From Sipunculus nudus (taxonomy: Eukaryota > Annelida > Sipuncula > Golfingiida > Sipunculidae): a stretch of 64,000 nt of DNA. Location: positions 23,513,729 to 23,577,728 of the forward strand of contig CM049314.1 in NCBI GenBank assembly GCA_026874595.1. Direction: 5' to 3'. Made by a program: the position numbers and the translations under genes. Every line of letters begins with the position of its first letter. Positions within the stretch are counted from its first letter, which is position 1. This document shows positions 45,877-58,177 of the stretch, piece by piece. The notes beneath the pieces were generated by a model. That model ran no database searches. It saw nothing but the letters and a program-made list of their open reading frames with translations, and was not told the DNA's origin.

Positions 45877-46577
45877 ACACAAATGTCCCACGAGTTCTTT
45901 AGGATACGCATTGCCGTGGTGACACCAGCTGGTGTGATGTCATCAGTTTCAGAGCCTCGTTTTGGTTTCGCATTAACATTAAGGCATGAATAAAAAACAG
46001 CTCTTATACATTTCTTTTTCTTGTATCTAATAGCGGTTACGCAGCGATACATCTGGATTGCAACTTATCAAGCTGTTACAAGTAACATTGGCTCTGACTC
46101 AATGTCCATCTTCTAATAACGGGGGCTCACGATTTATTTTTTCTTTGCATAAAACAGATGTAAGAATTATTGTGCAAATGCGTCAGCTTACCTGCGCATA
46201 CTGGTTTGTACCCCGTCACTGGTCGTGATACGAACGGCATCATAGGACATATATTTTTACTAACAGCTGTCTAGACTGGACTTATTCTAATATTCTTTGT
46301 AAGCCTTGTGCAGTGGTCAACATTTTGTGTGCGTGTAACAAGGCAATGTTGGGAACCTCCAAGCACAATTGGTGAACGTAAGTACTACTTTATTTCTAGG
46401 TTATTGGGTATGTCAGGCATGTCAGAACGTCAGATTGTACCGAAGAGAAAAATAGTATTTATATGTGTGTCAAGATATCTAAGAATGAATTTGTGGTTCA
46501 AGATAAAGTGTATAACACTGGCACAGAACTTAAACCAAAGAAAGGTGTACCCCAGGCATTTCTTCATAAAAAGTGTT
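45877..46577. repeat. Diverged repeat pair, copy 2 (about 0.70 kb)
   Basis: Second copy of the block at 44707-45432, offset by about 1.17 kb, roughly 80 percent identical by eye. The frame matching copy 1 reads CVKISKNEFVVQDKVYNTGT and continues through LKPKKGVPQAF. Length differences are concentrated in the middle. Confidence 0.8.
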
Positions 46578-46579
46578 AT

Positions 46580-47981
46580 GCCAACATATATACTTCTATT
46601 ATATTTATCATATGGTCTTATCCTTTTATAATAAAATACAATTGGTTATTGCTTTGTTAATTTTTTTATTACAGCTTTTAAAATAAACAATATATACTGT
46701 ATTGGCCTATAGATCATTTGATAGCAGGCTTTAAATTGAAAAAAAAGTTTCCTGATACCTGCTCGACGTCTGTCCCTTTTATGTGATTTATTTTTTATTT
46801 CCCTTCAAATAAGACAAAGCTTTACCTAGCTTGATATGCAATCTGTGATTGTTGAGCGCTAGTTATAGAATGTAAATCTTTAACGAGTCCAGTGATCACT
46901 TTGAAAATATAAATGCAAATCATTCATGGTAAATAATTTTCTTTAATAGCAGTGTAGATCTTGTTAAGTCTACGGCGGCAACACCATAACAAACTCTATT
47001 ATCTTTCTCCGTCATAGTATCTTTCTAGGTCATTATATCATGTTGTAAACAGATGCTCACTCCACACGCTATTAAACTACTAAATGTATGTACAAAATTA
47101 ATATGGGATAACGAATTGATATTTTTTTATAATAGGGAATGTTATGCAATTCAAATGATATTTGTATAAATCTGTTCTTATTTACATATATTTATTTTAT
47201 TCGAATGATTGGTTTCGCGAACTGTTGCAGGAGCACCCCCAGCCTGCATTTCGTCCGAAACCAACATTCATCCAACATGCTCAGCGGCGAGCACCGCAAT
47301 CGTAGCTCGAGGGAGCAAAGTTTAATAATAGGACGTGTGAATAATTCATCAGGTAAATATGTGTTGATAACCCGGGACTTGTCAATTCCGAACAATGCCA
47401 TCATTATAAAAAGTGAATTATCATCCGATGATTAAAGCCTAATCCCCAAAAAAGAAAAGCGAAATTGGTGGAGAAATTCTATCAGAACATTGATTGCTAT
47501 ACATTTTATTTTTTAAATGCGTTTCGACTCATAGCCAGAGAGAACCAAAAACTTCTGGGTCATTTTGATACGCCAATGACGGGGAGGCGCGAATGTTGAG
47601 GCTGATAATAGTAATTAAAATGGACTCAGCGATATATTATTACTTTACAATATGTGTTATCTTTACATGTTTCATCCTTTATGTTAACCATTGTTACTGG
47701 ATTTGTGTCTAAATTTAAATTAAAAAAAATATATCCACTTTGTTGTATGTGTATGTTTTATGTATATTCACTTCATTATATGTATAGAGCAATGTATCCA
47801 TTGAATATCTGTAAGGTCATTAACTAATTATCCTATTAATCGATCGCATTACCTCAATGACCCTTTTAGATGACTAAATATCCGTGATATAACAATTTGT
47901 GTTTATAGGCCAAAAACCTGTGTACAAATTTCATAATCACGCCAGAAATGTACTCGCCAAACTCTATGGTAAAAAACAATG

Positions 47982-48028
<47 letters not shown>

Positions 48029-48292
48029 ATATTGTATTGAGAGACCAGTCTCTGGAAAATCATTTAGAGAAAATATGTCGGTAAATTACTAGCAGGTGAT
48101 AAAGCAGGTCTAGCCGGTGGCTTGCCATCCAAGGGGAGTGACGTCAGCCCGTAGGAGGTCACGCGCACAAGCTGGCGAGCTCGTTTAGGGCACTGTACGA
48201 CCTGCTGAATGTTATGGTACAGACATATTTAAACACCTTGTTACTTGGACTATATACGTGAATCAGTATATATTAATAAGTATATATAAATG

Positions 48293-48323
<31 letters not shown>

Positions 48324-48335
48324 GTGTATATATAT
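46580..48335. other. Intergenic stretch, no gene recognised
   Basis: A frame at 47139-47435 preceded by gttgcag at 47230 was examined as an exon but has no similarity. An AT microsatellite lies at 47985-48022 and another at about 48293-48340. A GC-richer patch at about 48095-48205 is unexplained. Confidence 0.4.
47985..48022. repeat. (AT)n microsatellite
   Basis: Pure AT repeat of about 38 bases. Confidence 0.95.
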
Positions 48336-48340
48336 ATAGC

Positions 48341-48422
48341 GAAAGTTAAGATAAACAGTGACGCTGTTATTAACAAACATTAGTAGTCTATCTAAAAGAC
48401 GTCACTGTTTATCTTAACTTTC
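48341..48422. repeat. Perfect 23-bp inverted repeat with 36-base loop
   Basis: The arm at 48341-48363 (starting gaaagttaagataaaca) is the exact reverse complement of 48400-48422 (starting cgtcactgtttatctt). The 36-base spacer is AT-rich. The arms do not extend beyond 23 bp. Flanked on the left by an AT microsatellite and on the right by tcttcaactacagactaaca. Could be a foldback element, a transposon end or a hairpin transcript locus. Confidence 0.95.
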
Positions 48423-48429
48423 TCTTCAA

Positions 48430-50450
48430 CTACAGACTAACACGGCTATACTTCGGCTATATATATATAAACTGTTTGACTACCTATGAAAATATTTATT
48501 ACATTTGCCTTTAAAACATCCCAACGGCGTTTGCTCATGCAGAACAATTAGATACTAGCTCTTCCCATCAGCTCATGGATTACTTTGAATATATAATGTA
48601 TGTTTATTTCAATTATTTTGATTTTTCGCCTTCATATGATATATTTATAATTGTCCTGTCTGACTTTTTACATGAACCATCCAATTAGATAGATTTATTA
48701 GCGAAAACAATTTCATAAAATAGGCCCTTTTTATGAAGAACTGGTGACCATAAACATCCCATTTCGTGATATTAACAAAGAAATTCATATATTTATTCAG
48801 ATTTCTCTATAATTTTGTATATTTATTTTCAATCTGCAAGACTTATTTTGCACATCCAAATGGCCATGATTGGTTTCCAAGTTATGCAAAGTCAAATATA
48901 TTTAGGATTAATATGGCATGTTATCGAGTGTTCGGCACTTAATTGTGCAGGTTGTCAGTCTTGACAAGATTTAATATTCCCAGCTCAACTGAACTGTACC
49001 TATCCACTCTCATGCAAGGAACATCCATGGCTTGTTCATTTCTCATTTTCCTTAATGCAAGGTTACTTTTCCGATACCGGTTGTTGTTCATTATTAAAAC
49101 GTTTCAATTCATATATCATTCATCTTTTATAAATCACACTGAATACTAGAAATAAAATATATTTTAATTCACACTTAATACTAGAAATAAAGTATGTTTC
49201 AAATTGTGTTCAACATGATGCTGAAATAAATTACTGAATGAACACAAATAATGAATATTTGTGTGATGGTCATATGCACTGAATATTTGTTTGTGTTTAT
49301 ATGAATACAGAAATAAATGATATTAATTATATTCATTTATTACCCGCTTTTTAAAATCCAGGTGTTGAAAATGATACTATGGTAATTTCTAGATAAGTTT
49401 AAATTGTTCATGTTTAGTCTTTGGTGTATGTGTGTATTGCAATATAATTATATATATAATATATATAATATTAATATATATATATAATATAAATAATGTT
49501 AAATAAGGAATATGCGATGTTATATCTTATATGCGATCTGCCGAGTAAGCGTGTTTGTTGTATTAGGGAGATTGCACACAGAGAAGGTCAATGTCAACAA
49601 CAGGGTGTGCTGTCCTAAGCACCGGGTAGACAACGCAACGGGCGTGTGTTTCTGGTATGCAGACCATTAAGTCTGTACAGAATACGGCGTTTAGATATAT
49701 GGATATGGACTGAAAGAAAGATGCTGTAAATGATGAATTAAGAACCCTGCCGAAGAAGTGAGAGCATGTAAATATATAATAGGAGAGGACTGTGAATTAT
49801 ATATAGTATAGCTAGTATCATTTATCATGTTTCCCTTAGCAGAACCAAACTAGCTGTATGTGTACAGTGTATGTCCTGATAATTTACGGTGTTACAATAA
49901 TGCAACCTATATAGTGAAGTAGTCAATTATGTTTTCATCAGTTAGCTTCATTATGATGTTAGTTATGGATATTTAGTTAGGTATGGTCAGGTATGTAACA
50001 GTAACTATTATTCCCGTGTGAGTATTTAATGTTATTGAACAGAGTAAATGAAAATGATTAAACATTGTTATATGCAGGTATATGTTTATACAAATGTTTT
50101 ATAGGGTAAATGTATCTTCACTTGCTATCGATTATAATGTTATTTTGAAGAGAATGATAATACATCTCCTCAATAGGTTTACATTTTTTGTTTAAAGGCA
50201 AAACTGAATAGGGTCTTTTTAGGTATTTGTTTTAGAAACTTTTGATAAATGCATGCATGACTGCTTATAGACAAACACATCTGTTTTAATTTTGGTAACT
50301 CCAGACACTCATACATTCTCATTCGGAACTACACTGATTGTTTGGTGTGTTTTGTATTTATTGTGGAGCATATTGGTATTTTTTTAAACATTTTGTCCTG
50401 AATAAACCATTTTAGACTGAATAAACGAGGATCAAATTAACGTTAGGTTG
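48430..50450. other. Intergenic stretch, no gene recognised
   Basis: AT-rich, with an irregular TATAATATA tract at about 49447-49495. Around 49155-49200 a small block (cacactgaatactagaaata) is repeated once in tandem. No gene supported. Confidence 0.45.
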
Positions 50451-51562
50451 CGATCTTTTTTTAATGAAGCTTTTATTCGATTCAAGTAAAGTTCAAACAA
50501 GCACAATATCACATTACAAACACAAAATAAGCAAACAAAACACATAAAAAAATAAAAATAATCTATACAAATATGCAACACACAACTACATCCTACGTGT
50601 AATTAGAAATTTTTTAGCAGGATGTATATATATTCCACAACATGTTATGTTTTACTAATTTATCTTTGCTTATTGAAATGTTTCTTTCTATCATATAGTT
50701 TACACGAATAAAATTGATCATACCTTTTAAACACGGTGTCTGCTTTTTACACTTTGTTATATATATAATATTTCACAAGCAATATAATTTTATCAAGTAA
50801 TCTATCTGTGCTCAACTTCATCAAAATCACTTCTAAAGAGAATATTCTAGGGATATTAAAATTGCCAAGCCGGTTAAAACTGCTGTCCACAAGTTATATA
50901 TTTGATCACATTGATAAAAGAAGTGTGTTATGGTTTCTTTCTCTCTTCTGCAAAAAGTGCATAGGTCATTTTCAGCTAATCCCAACTTAGCCAAAAAGGG
51001 TTTAATACTATTATCCTATGTAATATCTTAAACTGAAAATACCTTAATTTTGTAGCTAATGTTAATGATGGAATATTTACAAAAGCTTTTAACACTTGAT
51101 CTTGGTTGATAACCCCTATTTCTTGCTGGCATTTTATCATTACCCTATTGGGCTGTGTGTATTTATGATTCAAAAGTTCAGCATATATTGTTTTCACCGG
51201 TTTTTTTTCATCTGCATTATCTTTAAACTTTATGTCTCGGAACAGTTTTGTTTCAGACCTCTTAATTTACATTTCCATATGTTAGGTATAGCTTGTATGA
51301 TACGCCGTGATAAGCCATTATTTTAATTTTTATCTTGTATAACTCTTTCAGTTTACTGATAGTGTAGAAAAAATAAGTATTATTACGTTTTTTTTGTAAT
51401 ATCTTGAATATATCTAATCCCTGCATGAGACCAATCTTTATACAAAACAACGGAGTTGTTAATCTTAATATGTGAACTGGACCACAGAGTCTGGCCTAAA
51501 TATTCCCCAACAGTTTCTGGATTATGAAAATTATAATTACACCATTCAGTGAAAATTTCTAT

Positions 51563-51976
51563 CTAAAAAGTGTTCATTTTCTTTAAAAATGCAAGCTGCA
51601 TCAAATCAGCTTCTCGGAGATTACAGGAGAAAAAATATGAAGCCGTATTATTCAAACAAGTATCAATAATCTGTCTCCATTCATGATTCAACTGATCTTT
51701 AAATAATCTGTTTACCCATGCTAGTTGTGTTGCCTTAAGTTTTATATGTATATCTATCATATTCAGTCCACCATGATGATATGGTGCTATGACAGTCGTC
51801 CTTTTAATTTTATCAGTTTTGAGGTCCATAAGAATATAAAAAGATGTCTTTCCAATTCTATTAATAATGTCTTGGGTGGTTCTGGCAACAGTGTCATTTG
51901 GTATTGTATTTGTGACACAAGTTCTGCTTTGAAAATTGTAATTTTTCCTAACGGTGTCAGATTCCTTTTTGACCAA
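51563..51976 (-). pseudogene. LINE ORF2 carboxy-terminal domain fragment
   Basis: A 137-codon open stretch with MDLKTDKIKRTTVIAPY, HHGGLNMIDIHIKLKATQLA and WVNRLF, matching the KI-x-R-x-T...GGL-x-M-x-D...A-x2-x-W-x2-R pattern found downstream of the RT in L1/Tx1 elements. It continues into further fragments to about 50976. Confidence 0.8.
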
Positions 51977-53159
51977 ATTTTAATTCTTTCCGGTAGTTGT
52001 TTGTAATTAAGTTTATATAGATTTTTAAGTTTGTTATTAATCTGGACACCAATGATTGTAACAGACCCTTTTGTCTAATTAATGCCTACACTTGTTATTT
52101 CATCTTTTCCTTGCTCATGGCTTCCTATTGGCATTATTATAGTTTTTTCTACATTAATCTTTAAACCACTAATAGAATAAAATCTATGAAATAATTTTAG
52201 AATTTGTTTTACTGTTTCCAATTGATTAATTAGAAATAATACAGAAACGTCAGCATATTGTTATATCACATGTTCTACATTATTTATCTTTATACCACTT
52301 ATATCAGGGCTATCCCTTATTCTAGTTGCCAATATTTCTGCACATAAAAAATTTACAAATACGGTGAAAGTGAGCAATCTTGTCTTACCCCCTGCTTACT
52401 GGAAAGAAGCTTGAAGCCCATCCATTGTTTATGACACATGAGGAGATATCATAATAGAAAATCTTAATCCACTTACAGAAAGTGTTTCCAAAGTTGAAAA
52501 ATTTAAGTGTTTTTGTATTAATGAATATTCTAACAAATCCAACGCTTCGTCAAAATCTATTAGCATGAGGTTGCCTTTAATTTCATTTTTTTAAATAGAA
52601 CATTGCTTTTCTGATGAATTAAGTTGGTTGGATGTATATAGGGTTTCATTAAAATTTCTTGTTTCTGTCAAAACTTTGTCTGGTTCTGTTATAAAGTGAT
52701 CATTTATTTTTAATGTTTGTATATTTATTTATTGTACAACCTTTTTTTATAAATTCAGAAAGTATTTTGATGACTTTTTTCCATCCATATGCCATCTCGT
52801 TTTACATCTGAACATGGTTCCTTCTGTTTATTCTTGTAAAATATTCTCAATTTTAAGTTTAATTTTCTTAGTTTCTTCTAGAATTTTAATGTCAGAATTT
52901 AAATCTCATACTGCGCCTCTAATTGTGCCACTTTTTCTCCAATTTCAACAAGGAATTCTTTTTTTTTTGTTTATTAATTTTAGCAGCATAGGTTATTGTT
53001 GTCCCCCTAATTTTGCTTTTAATAGTATCCCATAACAAAGACAAATTAGTGTTTGAATTGAATTCTTTAGTTTCTAGCATGGTTTGTTCTTTAAGAGTAC
53101 TAAAATTTGGGTCATTTAAGTGTTTACAGTTTAATTTCCAAAACCCTGGACCCCTTTTT

Positions 53160-53940
53160 TTCTTGTTATAGATTCAAATTAATCCCTACAGTTGAGTGAT
53201 CAGTTTTAACACTATCAGTTTTGATCCTTTCCATGGTTTTTCCACATTTGCTGTCAGACCTAATGATATGAGAAAAAAAGTCTAATCTACAGAAAATTTC
53301 TGTTGGGTTATATATTTTCCATGTATATCGTAATGACTGTGGGTGTTGGTTTCGCCATATATCAATCAGATCCATATTTTCAATCCATGATTTTATAACT
53401 TCTTGTGATTTTCTGTGAGTCACAGGATTACCTCCTCTTTTATCTCTTTCTATGTTAAGTGCTAAATTAAAATCACGGCCTATTATTCTGTTATCATTTG
53501 ATAAGGATTCAATGTTGTCCATACATGTATCAAACACGGTTGGTCGGTCTCGATTGGGACCATATATATTTGCTAAAGTTAGGCGTGTCTGCTCTATTGT
53601 AATGTATAGATTTAAAAACTGTCGTTCTTGACTTCGAATTATGTCATGGATTTCACAGTTTATGTTATTTTTAATCAGAATACACACCCATTTATCGTTA
53701 CTTTTACCATGTGGGGAAAATAATCTGTCCTCCCCATTCTGCTTGCCACTGTGTTTTATGTTTTAATGTGCTGTGTGATTCTTGTAAAAGTATAATGTTA
53801 GCTTTGCCAATATGGAACCCATGGAATATTTCTCTCCTTTTACTGGAGTCTGCAATCCCTCTAACATTTAATGAAATTATGTCAACCTTAAATATAAACT
53901 AAATTATCTTGTAGGCTTTAATTTCAATTAAGAAGAAAAA
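53160..53940 (-). pseudogene. L1/Tx1-type endonuclease domain
   Basis: The start (53890-53700) reads VDIISLNVRGIADSSKRREI and NIILLQESHSTLKHK, with the LQE-S/T-H catalytic block. The 173-codon open part 53687-53166 continues with LANIYGPNRD, IIGRDFNLALN, an IDIWR block, a YTW block, CRLDFF and finally TDHSTVGINL. All main endonuclease motifs are recognisable. GDFN is GRDFN with a substitution at Gly-Asp (G-R-D-F-N), a likely defect. Confidence 0.85.
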
Positions 53941-53944
53941 TATA

Positions 53945-54495
53945 ATATGATAAGTTTGAACACCATTGTTCTCTTGTAAACAGAAACTCTCTACACAGCC
54001 TGCTGATTCTGTTGTTTGTGTGTTTCTTAGACTGTACAGGCTTGACCAGTATTTTACGGTAAACATTGCGAAAAACTTTTCAAATCTGTGATATTACAGC
54101 TAGTACCAACATCTCCTGTTGATGTTCATATACACTTGTATGAGTTACTCAGCTGCCAGGTATGTGCATCATAAGTAGTACTAATACAAGTATAAATTAT
54201 TATTGAGTCTGTCTGTGAGTGTGAGTGGCCAGTGACTGATGTGTCAAGGTTTTCATAGGAATCCCAAAACTTTTTAAATTAAACGTTCCAGGAACCATTA
54301 TTAAGAAATAAGAATACACACTGTCATAATAAGAAAAAACATTATGACATATTTTGAACTGAGAATTAATTTTATTCACAACACCAGTATTTGTATCAAA
54401 GTTTGGTATGGTGTCCATGGGCGATAATATGCTAATATTGTTTATATCTTCTGTCAAGCATGTTGTGAAATACCTTATGAGTAAAATAATACATT
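53945..54495. other. Junction between LINE and gypsy/TatD element, no gene
   Basis: Should contain the 3' end of the TatD-bearing element on the minus strand. No LTR-like copy of the 60.5-62.1 kb side was found here. Confidence 0.4.
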
Positions 54496-54499
54496 TACA

Positions 54500-55870
54500 T
54501 GACATGAATGACAAAGAACACGAATAATACAGTAAGTAGACAGCTACCATATACGTTCCTTACACTACCAAGTCCGTTTTTGAGCATTCTGTGCATTACC
54601 AGTACCAAGCCATGGAATGTAGCTGGCTGCTCCGTCGCGAGTGGTGTCCTTGACCTTAGGTATGTAGCCGTCGTGAAGCCGACTACCGCCCTTCCCAATC
54701 AATGGATCGGCGGCTTCACTGCCCGTGTGATATTGTTGCCACGGAATAGGGTTTTCGTAAAGCCAAAATAACAGTTCGGAAGAACCCTTGACCATTCCTC
54801 AAACTCCGCTGCAGTTCCAGAAAAACAGTGTCTGTTCTTCTCTGATCAATCGTAGTGTTTGTCTAGCGGCTTCACCGCAGCCTGCATCCCTGCAGTGGAG
54901 TACCAGTACCCGCACGTTGGTGTGCTTTTTAAATAGCTGCTCTTAGGAATTGGAGTTGGGTCCAAATAAGATGGGTCTTGACCTTGGTATGTTCAACGCC
55001 GATCTCGCCAGTTCACTGATTCTTTTCTGGATGTCACGTGTTGATCTTATAGACCTGGGGTGTAAACCGAAAGTGCACTTAATCAAGGGGTTAGAGGTTA
55101 CATGATGGTACAAGCTCCAGCTTCCTGCGTATACAACATTAGCAACGACCCCGAGCAACTCGGCTTGGGTTGACTTTGCCACATACTGGTCTATTGAACT
55201 TATGTGGTGAATCCTAAATAACCGGTCCAAGTGGGCATGGGAGTCTATCAATTTGGCTTTCTGTTGTAATGAACATACCTCTTGCTTGGCGGATGGTAGT
55301 TGCCCAAGTATTCGGGAGAGAACATTTCAATGCAAGACGGCCACATTGGTATTCGGTGGTCTGAACTAGATTTCTCCCTCTGGTACGTGTTGCAGGCGGG
55401 ATAACTCCAGGAAATAGGCATTTAGGAGATACAGAAACTTGGTGGGGACGGGTCCTTCACATACAAGTTTTCCCGGGCCACGAAGTTAGGCAATTCCTCC
55501 GGGGTGTGTAGACCGAGAGAATCAGCTAGATATTGTAATAGACCCCTAACCCACTCCTGCCACTCGGACTTACAGTTGGGCCCTAGATTGCCCATCAGGC
55601 TTCCATAGGAATGGAACTTGAAGTAGAGTTGTTACAGGCTTCCTGTTTTCGGCAGATCCAACATGCAGTTTCAATGTACAGCTACCATGGAAGGTGGGTC
55701 TTAATGATGTGGCGACCCAGATGTTTCAGTTTATCCAGTCCACATAAATTGCAAGCTTTCGGCCGCCACCTTGGCCTTCCGTCATGATCTGTTCATTGAG
55801 ACCTTTTATATCTTACCTCTGGCATCACGTCCTCAACTTCAACATTAGGTAAGAATCTGCTTGATATATT
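54500..55870 (-). pseudogene. Zinc-finger plus TatD-like nuclease frame of a retroelement
   Basis: Minus strand, broken by shifts. Its start (55815-55640) has ACNLCGLDKLKHLGRHII, then KTHLPW and a second cluster ACWICRKQE: a C2H2-like finger plus a CxxC pair. Next come NCKSEWQEWVRGLLQYLADS and LPNFVARENLYVKDPS. From 55251 a TatD-type domain starts with IDSHAHLDRLF (HxH metal motif), then CTFGLHPR, later VLVLHCRDAG and, after a shift, EFEEWSRVLPNCYFGFT. The segment that should carry the GE-x-GLD glutamate is missing. TatD proteins are metal-dependent nucleases; TATDN2-like copies are known in invertebrate genomes. It directly follows a gypsy integrase zinc domain on the same strand. Confidence 0.7.
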
Positions 55871-55879
55871 TCCGGACCA

Positions 55880-56440
55880 GGCCTTCTTGGCTGGCTTTTT
55901 GTTTTTGTTACAGGTGTCACAAGTTTTAATGTACAGAGACAGCGTCTTTTGCCATTTGGTACCAAAAGAAAGCTTTCTGCAAACGACGCATGGTTATGTC
56001 CCGTCCAAAATGCCCAGATGATTTCAGGTCATGACAGAAAGCTAACACTTCGCCTCGGAGGGTTGCTGGGACCACTAAACAGTTCTCAAAGTTTGAGTCT
56101 TTTTCTATAAACCGTTAAAAATACAAAATACATATATGATATCCAAGTGATCCCTATTTAACCATAAATATTTGGATGCAGGGTTTTTACAGAACATCTC
56201 GCCCTGGAGAAGCCTCCCATCCTCCATCCACAAAAGAACGGGACCTATATCAGGATCTTCATGTTGCAATTTACAAATGTGTTCCTGTGAATAGCTATCC
56301 GTCCAGTTACTGGAGTAACCAAAACTGCCAGCAACGTTATCAGTAGGAGGACTACTGATAACTTGGTCATTTAGAACATCTCGAGGCTCCTGATCCGACG
56401 TAGGTCCTGCAGAGAGCGCTGCCGGCCACAGGAGATACAT
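55880..56440 (-). pseudogene. Integrase zinc-binding (HHCC) domain
   Basis: Reads EHICKLQHEDPDIGPVLLW at its start; then, past a stop, ENCLVVPATLRGEVLAFCHD, SSGHFGRDITMRRLQKAFFW and a decayed C-x2-C. This is the usual H-x-x-x-x-GH-x-G...F-W arrangement of gypsy pre-integrase regions. The DDE core that normally follows is absent. Confidence 0.75.
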
Positions 56441-56796
56441 AGGACCACTTAGAGCACTCAGATCAGATGATCAGGCTCCTGAATTTCTATATCCCAATAA
56501 CCAGATCAGATGAAGACGCTACAGACAGCGCTGCCCGCCGCAGGAGATACATAGGATCTGGTTGAGCCAATTAGAGTAGGCCGATTTAGGGCTAAAGGAA
56601 TCACATCATCCACATCTTCATTGAAGCGTGACCATTATTCATGAGCTCTTCTACAGTAATTACAACTACCACAGGGTAAGGCTTCAAGCTTAAGTCCTGC
56701 CTCATAGCAATTGCATTGTGTTAATATGTCTGGAATTGGTGATAGGCCACCAGCATTGCTATTTTTTGATCCCGCTCTATGCACTATTGTGAAATT

Positions 56797-57700
56797 TTAT
56801 TGTGACAATTCCTCGATCCACCTTGATAGTTGGTCCTCGACATGTTTAAATATCATTAGCCAAGCTAGACTATTGTGATCGGTTTGCACAATGAAAGGCT
56901 TTCCAAGGAGATAATGACGAAATTGCCCGCAGAATTTCATAACTGAGGGCAATTCAGTAACGTCGATGAGGAGCAAATAGGACATTACTTTCGTAAGCAA
57001 TAGTGCCTTCCTCATCGCCCTGCAACTGGGATAATTCTGCGCCAAAGGCCTTCTCAGACGCGTCACAATCTAATACGAAAGTACCTGTTGGATCAGGAAA
57101 TGCTAAACAGGGTGCGGAGCTCAAAACATCCTTTGGATGGTCAAAGGCTGCTTGATGCTCTTCATACCATACAAACAAACTCTTGGGTCTAGTCAGCTCA
57201 TAAAGGCAGGCAGTTATCCCAGCACATCCCTGGACGTGAGCCCTATGATAGTTCATATAACCCAGATAAGCCTCTAATTCCTTCCGAGTGGAGGGGACTG
57301 GCCATTCCTTTATAGCATCTGCCTTTCCAGGTGAAATAGATATACCCTGATGACTTACCGTCCTACTCAAAAACTCAACCTGCCTTTGCAATAAAACATA
57401 TTTTTGAGGCTTGAGATTTAGATGGTACCTTCTCATCCGCTCAAGTACCTTCTTGGGGCTTCTCAAATATTCCTCAAAAGTCTCTCCTAGAACTATGATG
57501 TCATCTAGATATACTAAAACTTCAGACCAAGTTAATCCACACAGTACTAGGTTCATTGCGCGTTTGAAGGTTGCGGGCGCGTTGCAGAGTCCGAACCCCA
57601 TACGAGTATGTTCATATAGTCCGTATTTGGTAACAAAGGCTGTTTTCTTTCGAGAATCCACATCGAGCTGGATTTGGTAAAAACCAGATGCCATGTCTAG
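56797..57700 (-). pseudogene. Ty3/gypsy RT and RNase H
   Basis: The 246-codon open stretch 57694-56954 contains ASGFYQIQLD, KTAFVTKYGLYEHTRMGFGL, NAPATFKRAMN, LVYLDDIIVLG with an intact YLDD, the HLNLKP block, a YLGYMNYHR block and the RNase H start FVLDCDASEKAFGAELSQ. A second frame, 57066-56797, carries RHYLLGKPFIVQTDHNSLAW and the QLSRWIEEL end. RT fingers lie upstream to about 58110 with stops. The best-preserved catalytic motif of all RTs in the window. Confidence 0.9.
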
Positions 57701-58177
57701 AGTGCTAAAATACTTAGTGCCTGAGAGAGTATCCAGGCAGTCCTCGATGAGCGGTAAGGGGTACTTATCTTTTACTGTTTTTTTTTATTCAACGCACGGT
57801 AATCAATGCACAAACGTACTCCTCCGTTTCGCTTCCGGACTAACACGGTGCTGATGCCCAGTCGGATTCCAATGGTCTAATCACACCTGCGGCAAGCATC
57901 TTATAAAGATGTTTCTCCTCTTCCTGCTTAAATCCTAGAGGAGTTATCCTCATGCGTTGGGGAACAGGTAAAGCATCACCAGTGTCTATCCTATGTTTGA
58001 TCTCGGATAGACATCCAAGATCAAGATCATGTTGAGCAAATACATCCTAATATTTTATCAGTAAATTGCTAAGAGGTGTAACATGTTCATCTGGTAGATT
58101 TCTGTTTGCCTTTTAAAATAAGTCAGTCAAATGATCAGGAATGCTCAGAGGGCTCGAAGCAGAAGGGGGCACTCGAG

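Larger units (their letters stand above)
50455..53940 (-). mobile_element. Third LINE: L1/Tx1-like, near-complete ORF2, decayed
   Basis: Reads on the minus strand as endonuclease (53940-53160), RT (about 52700-52060) and C-terminal domain (about 52000-50900), ending near an A-rich tail at 50455. The palm has NLMLIDFDEALDLLEY, QYADVSVLFL and a SGLKINVEKT block, the order expected for L1-type RTs. The catalytic YADD is YADV. Many shifts and stops are present. No ORF1 was recognised upstream of 53940. Clade from endonuclease and C-terminal style. Confidence 0.8.

Noticed and set aside
47139-47435. Terminal exon with acceptor at 47230
   Set aside because: Three frames are partly open, none resembles a protein family and the donor-like gtaaat at 47353 conflicts with a terminal exon.
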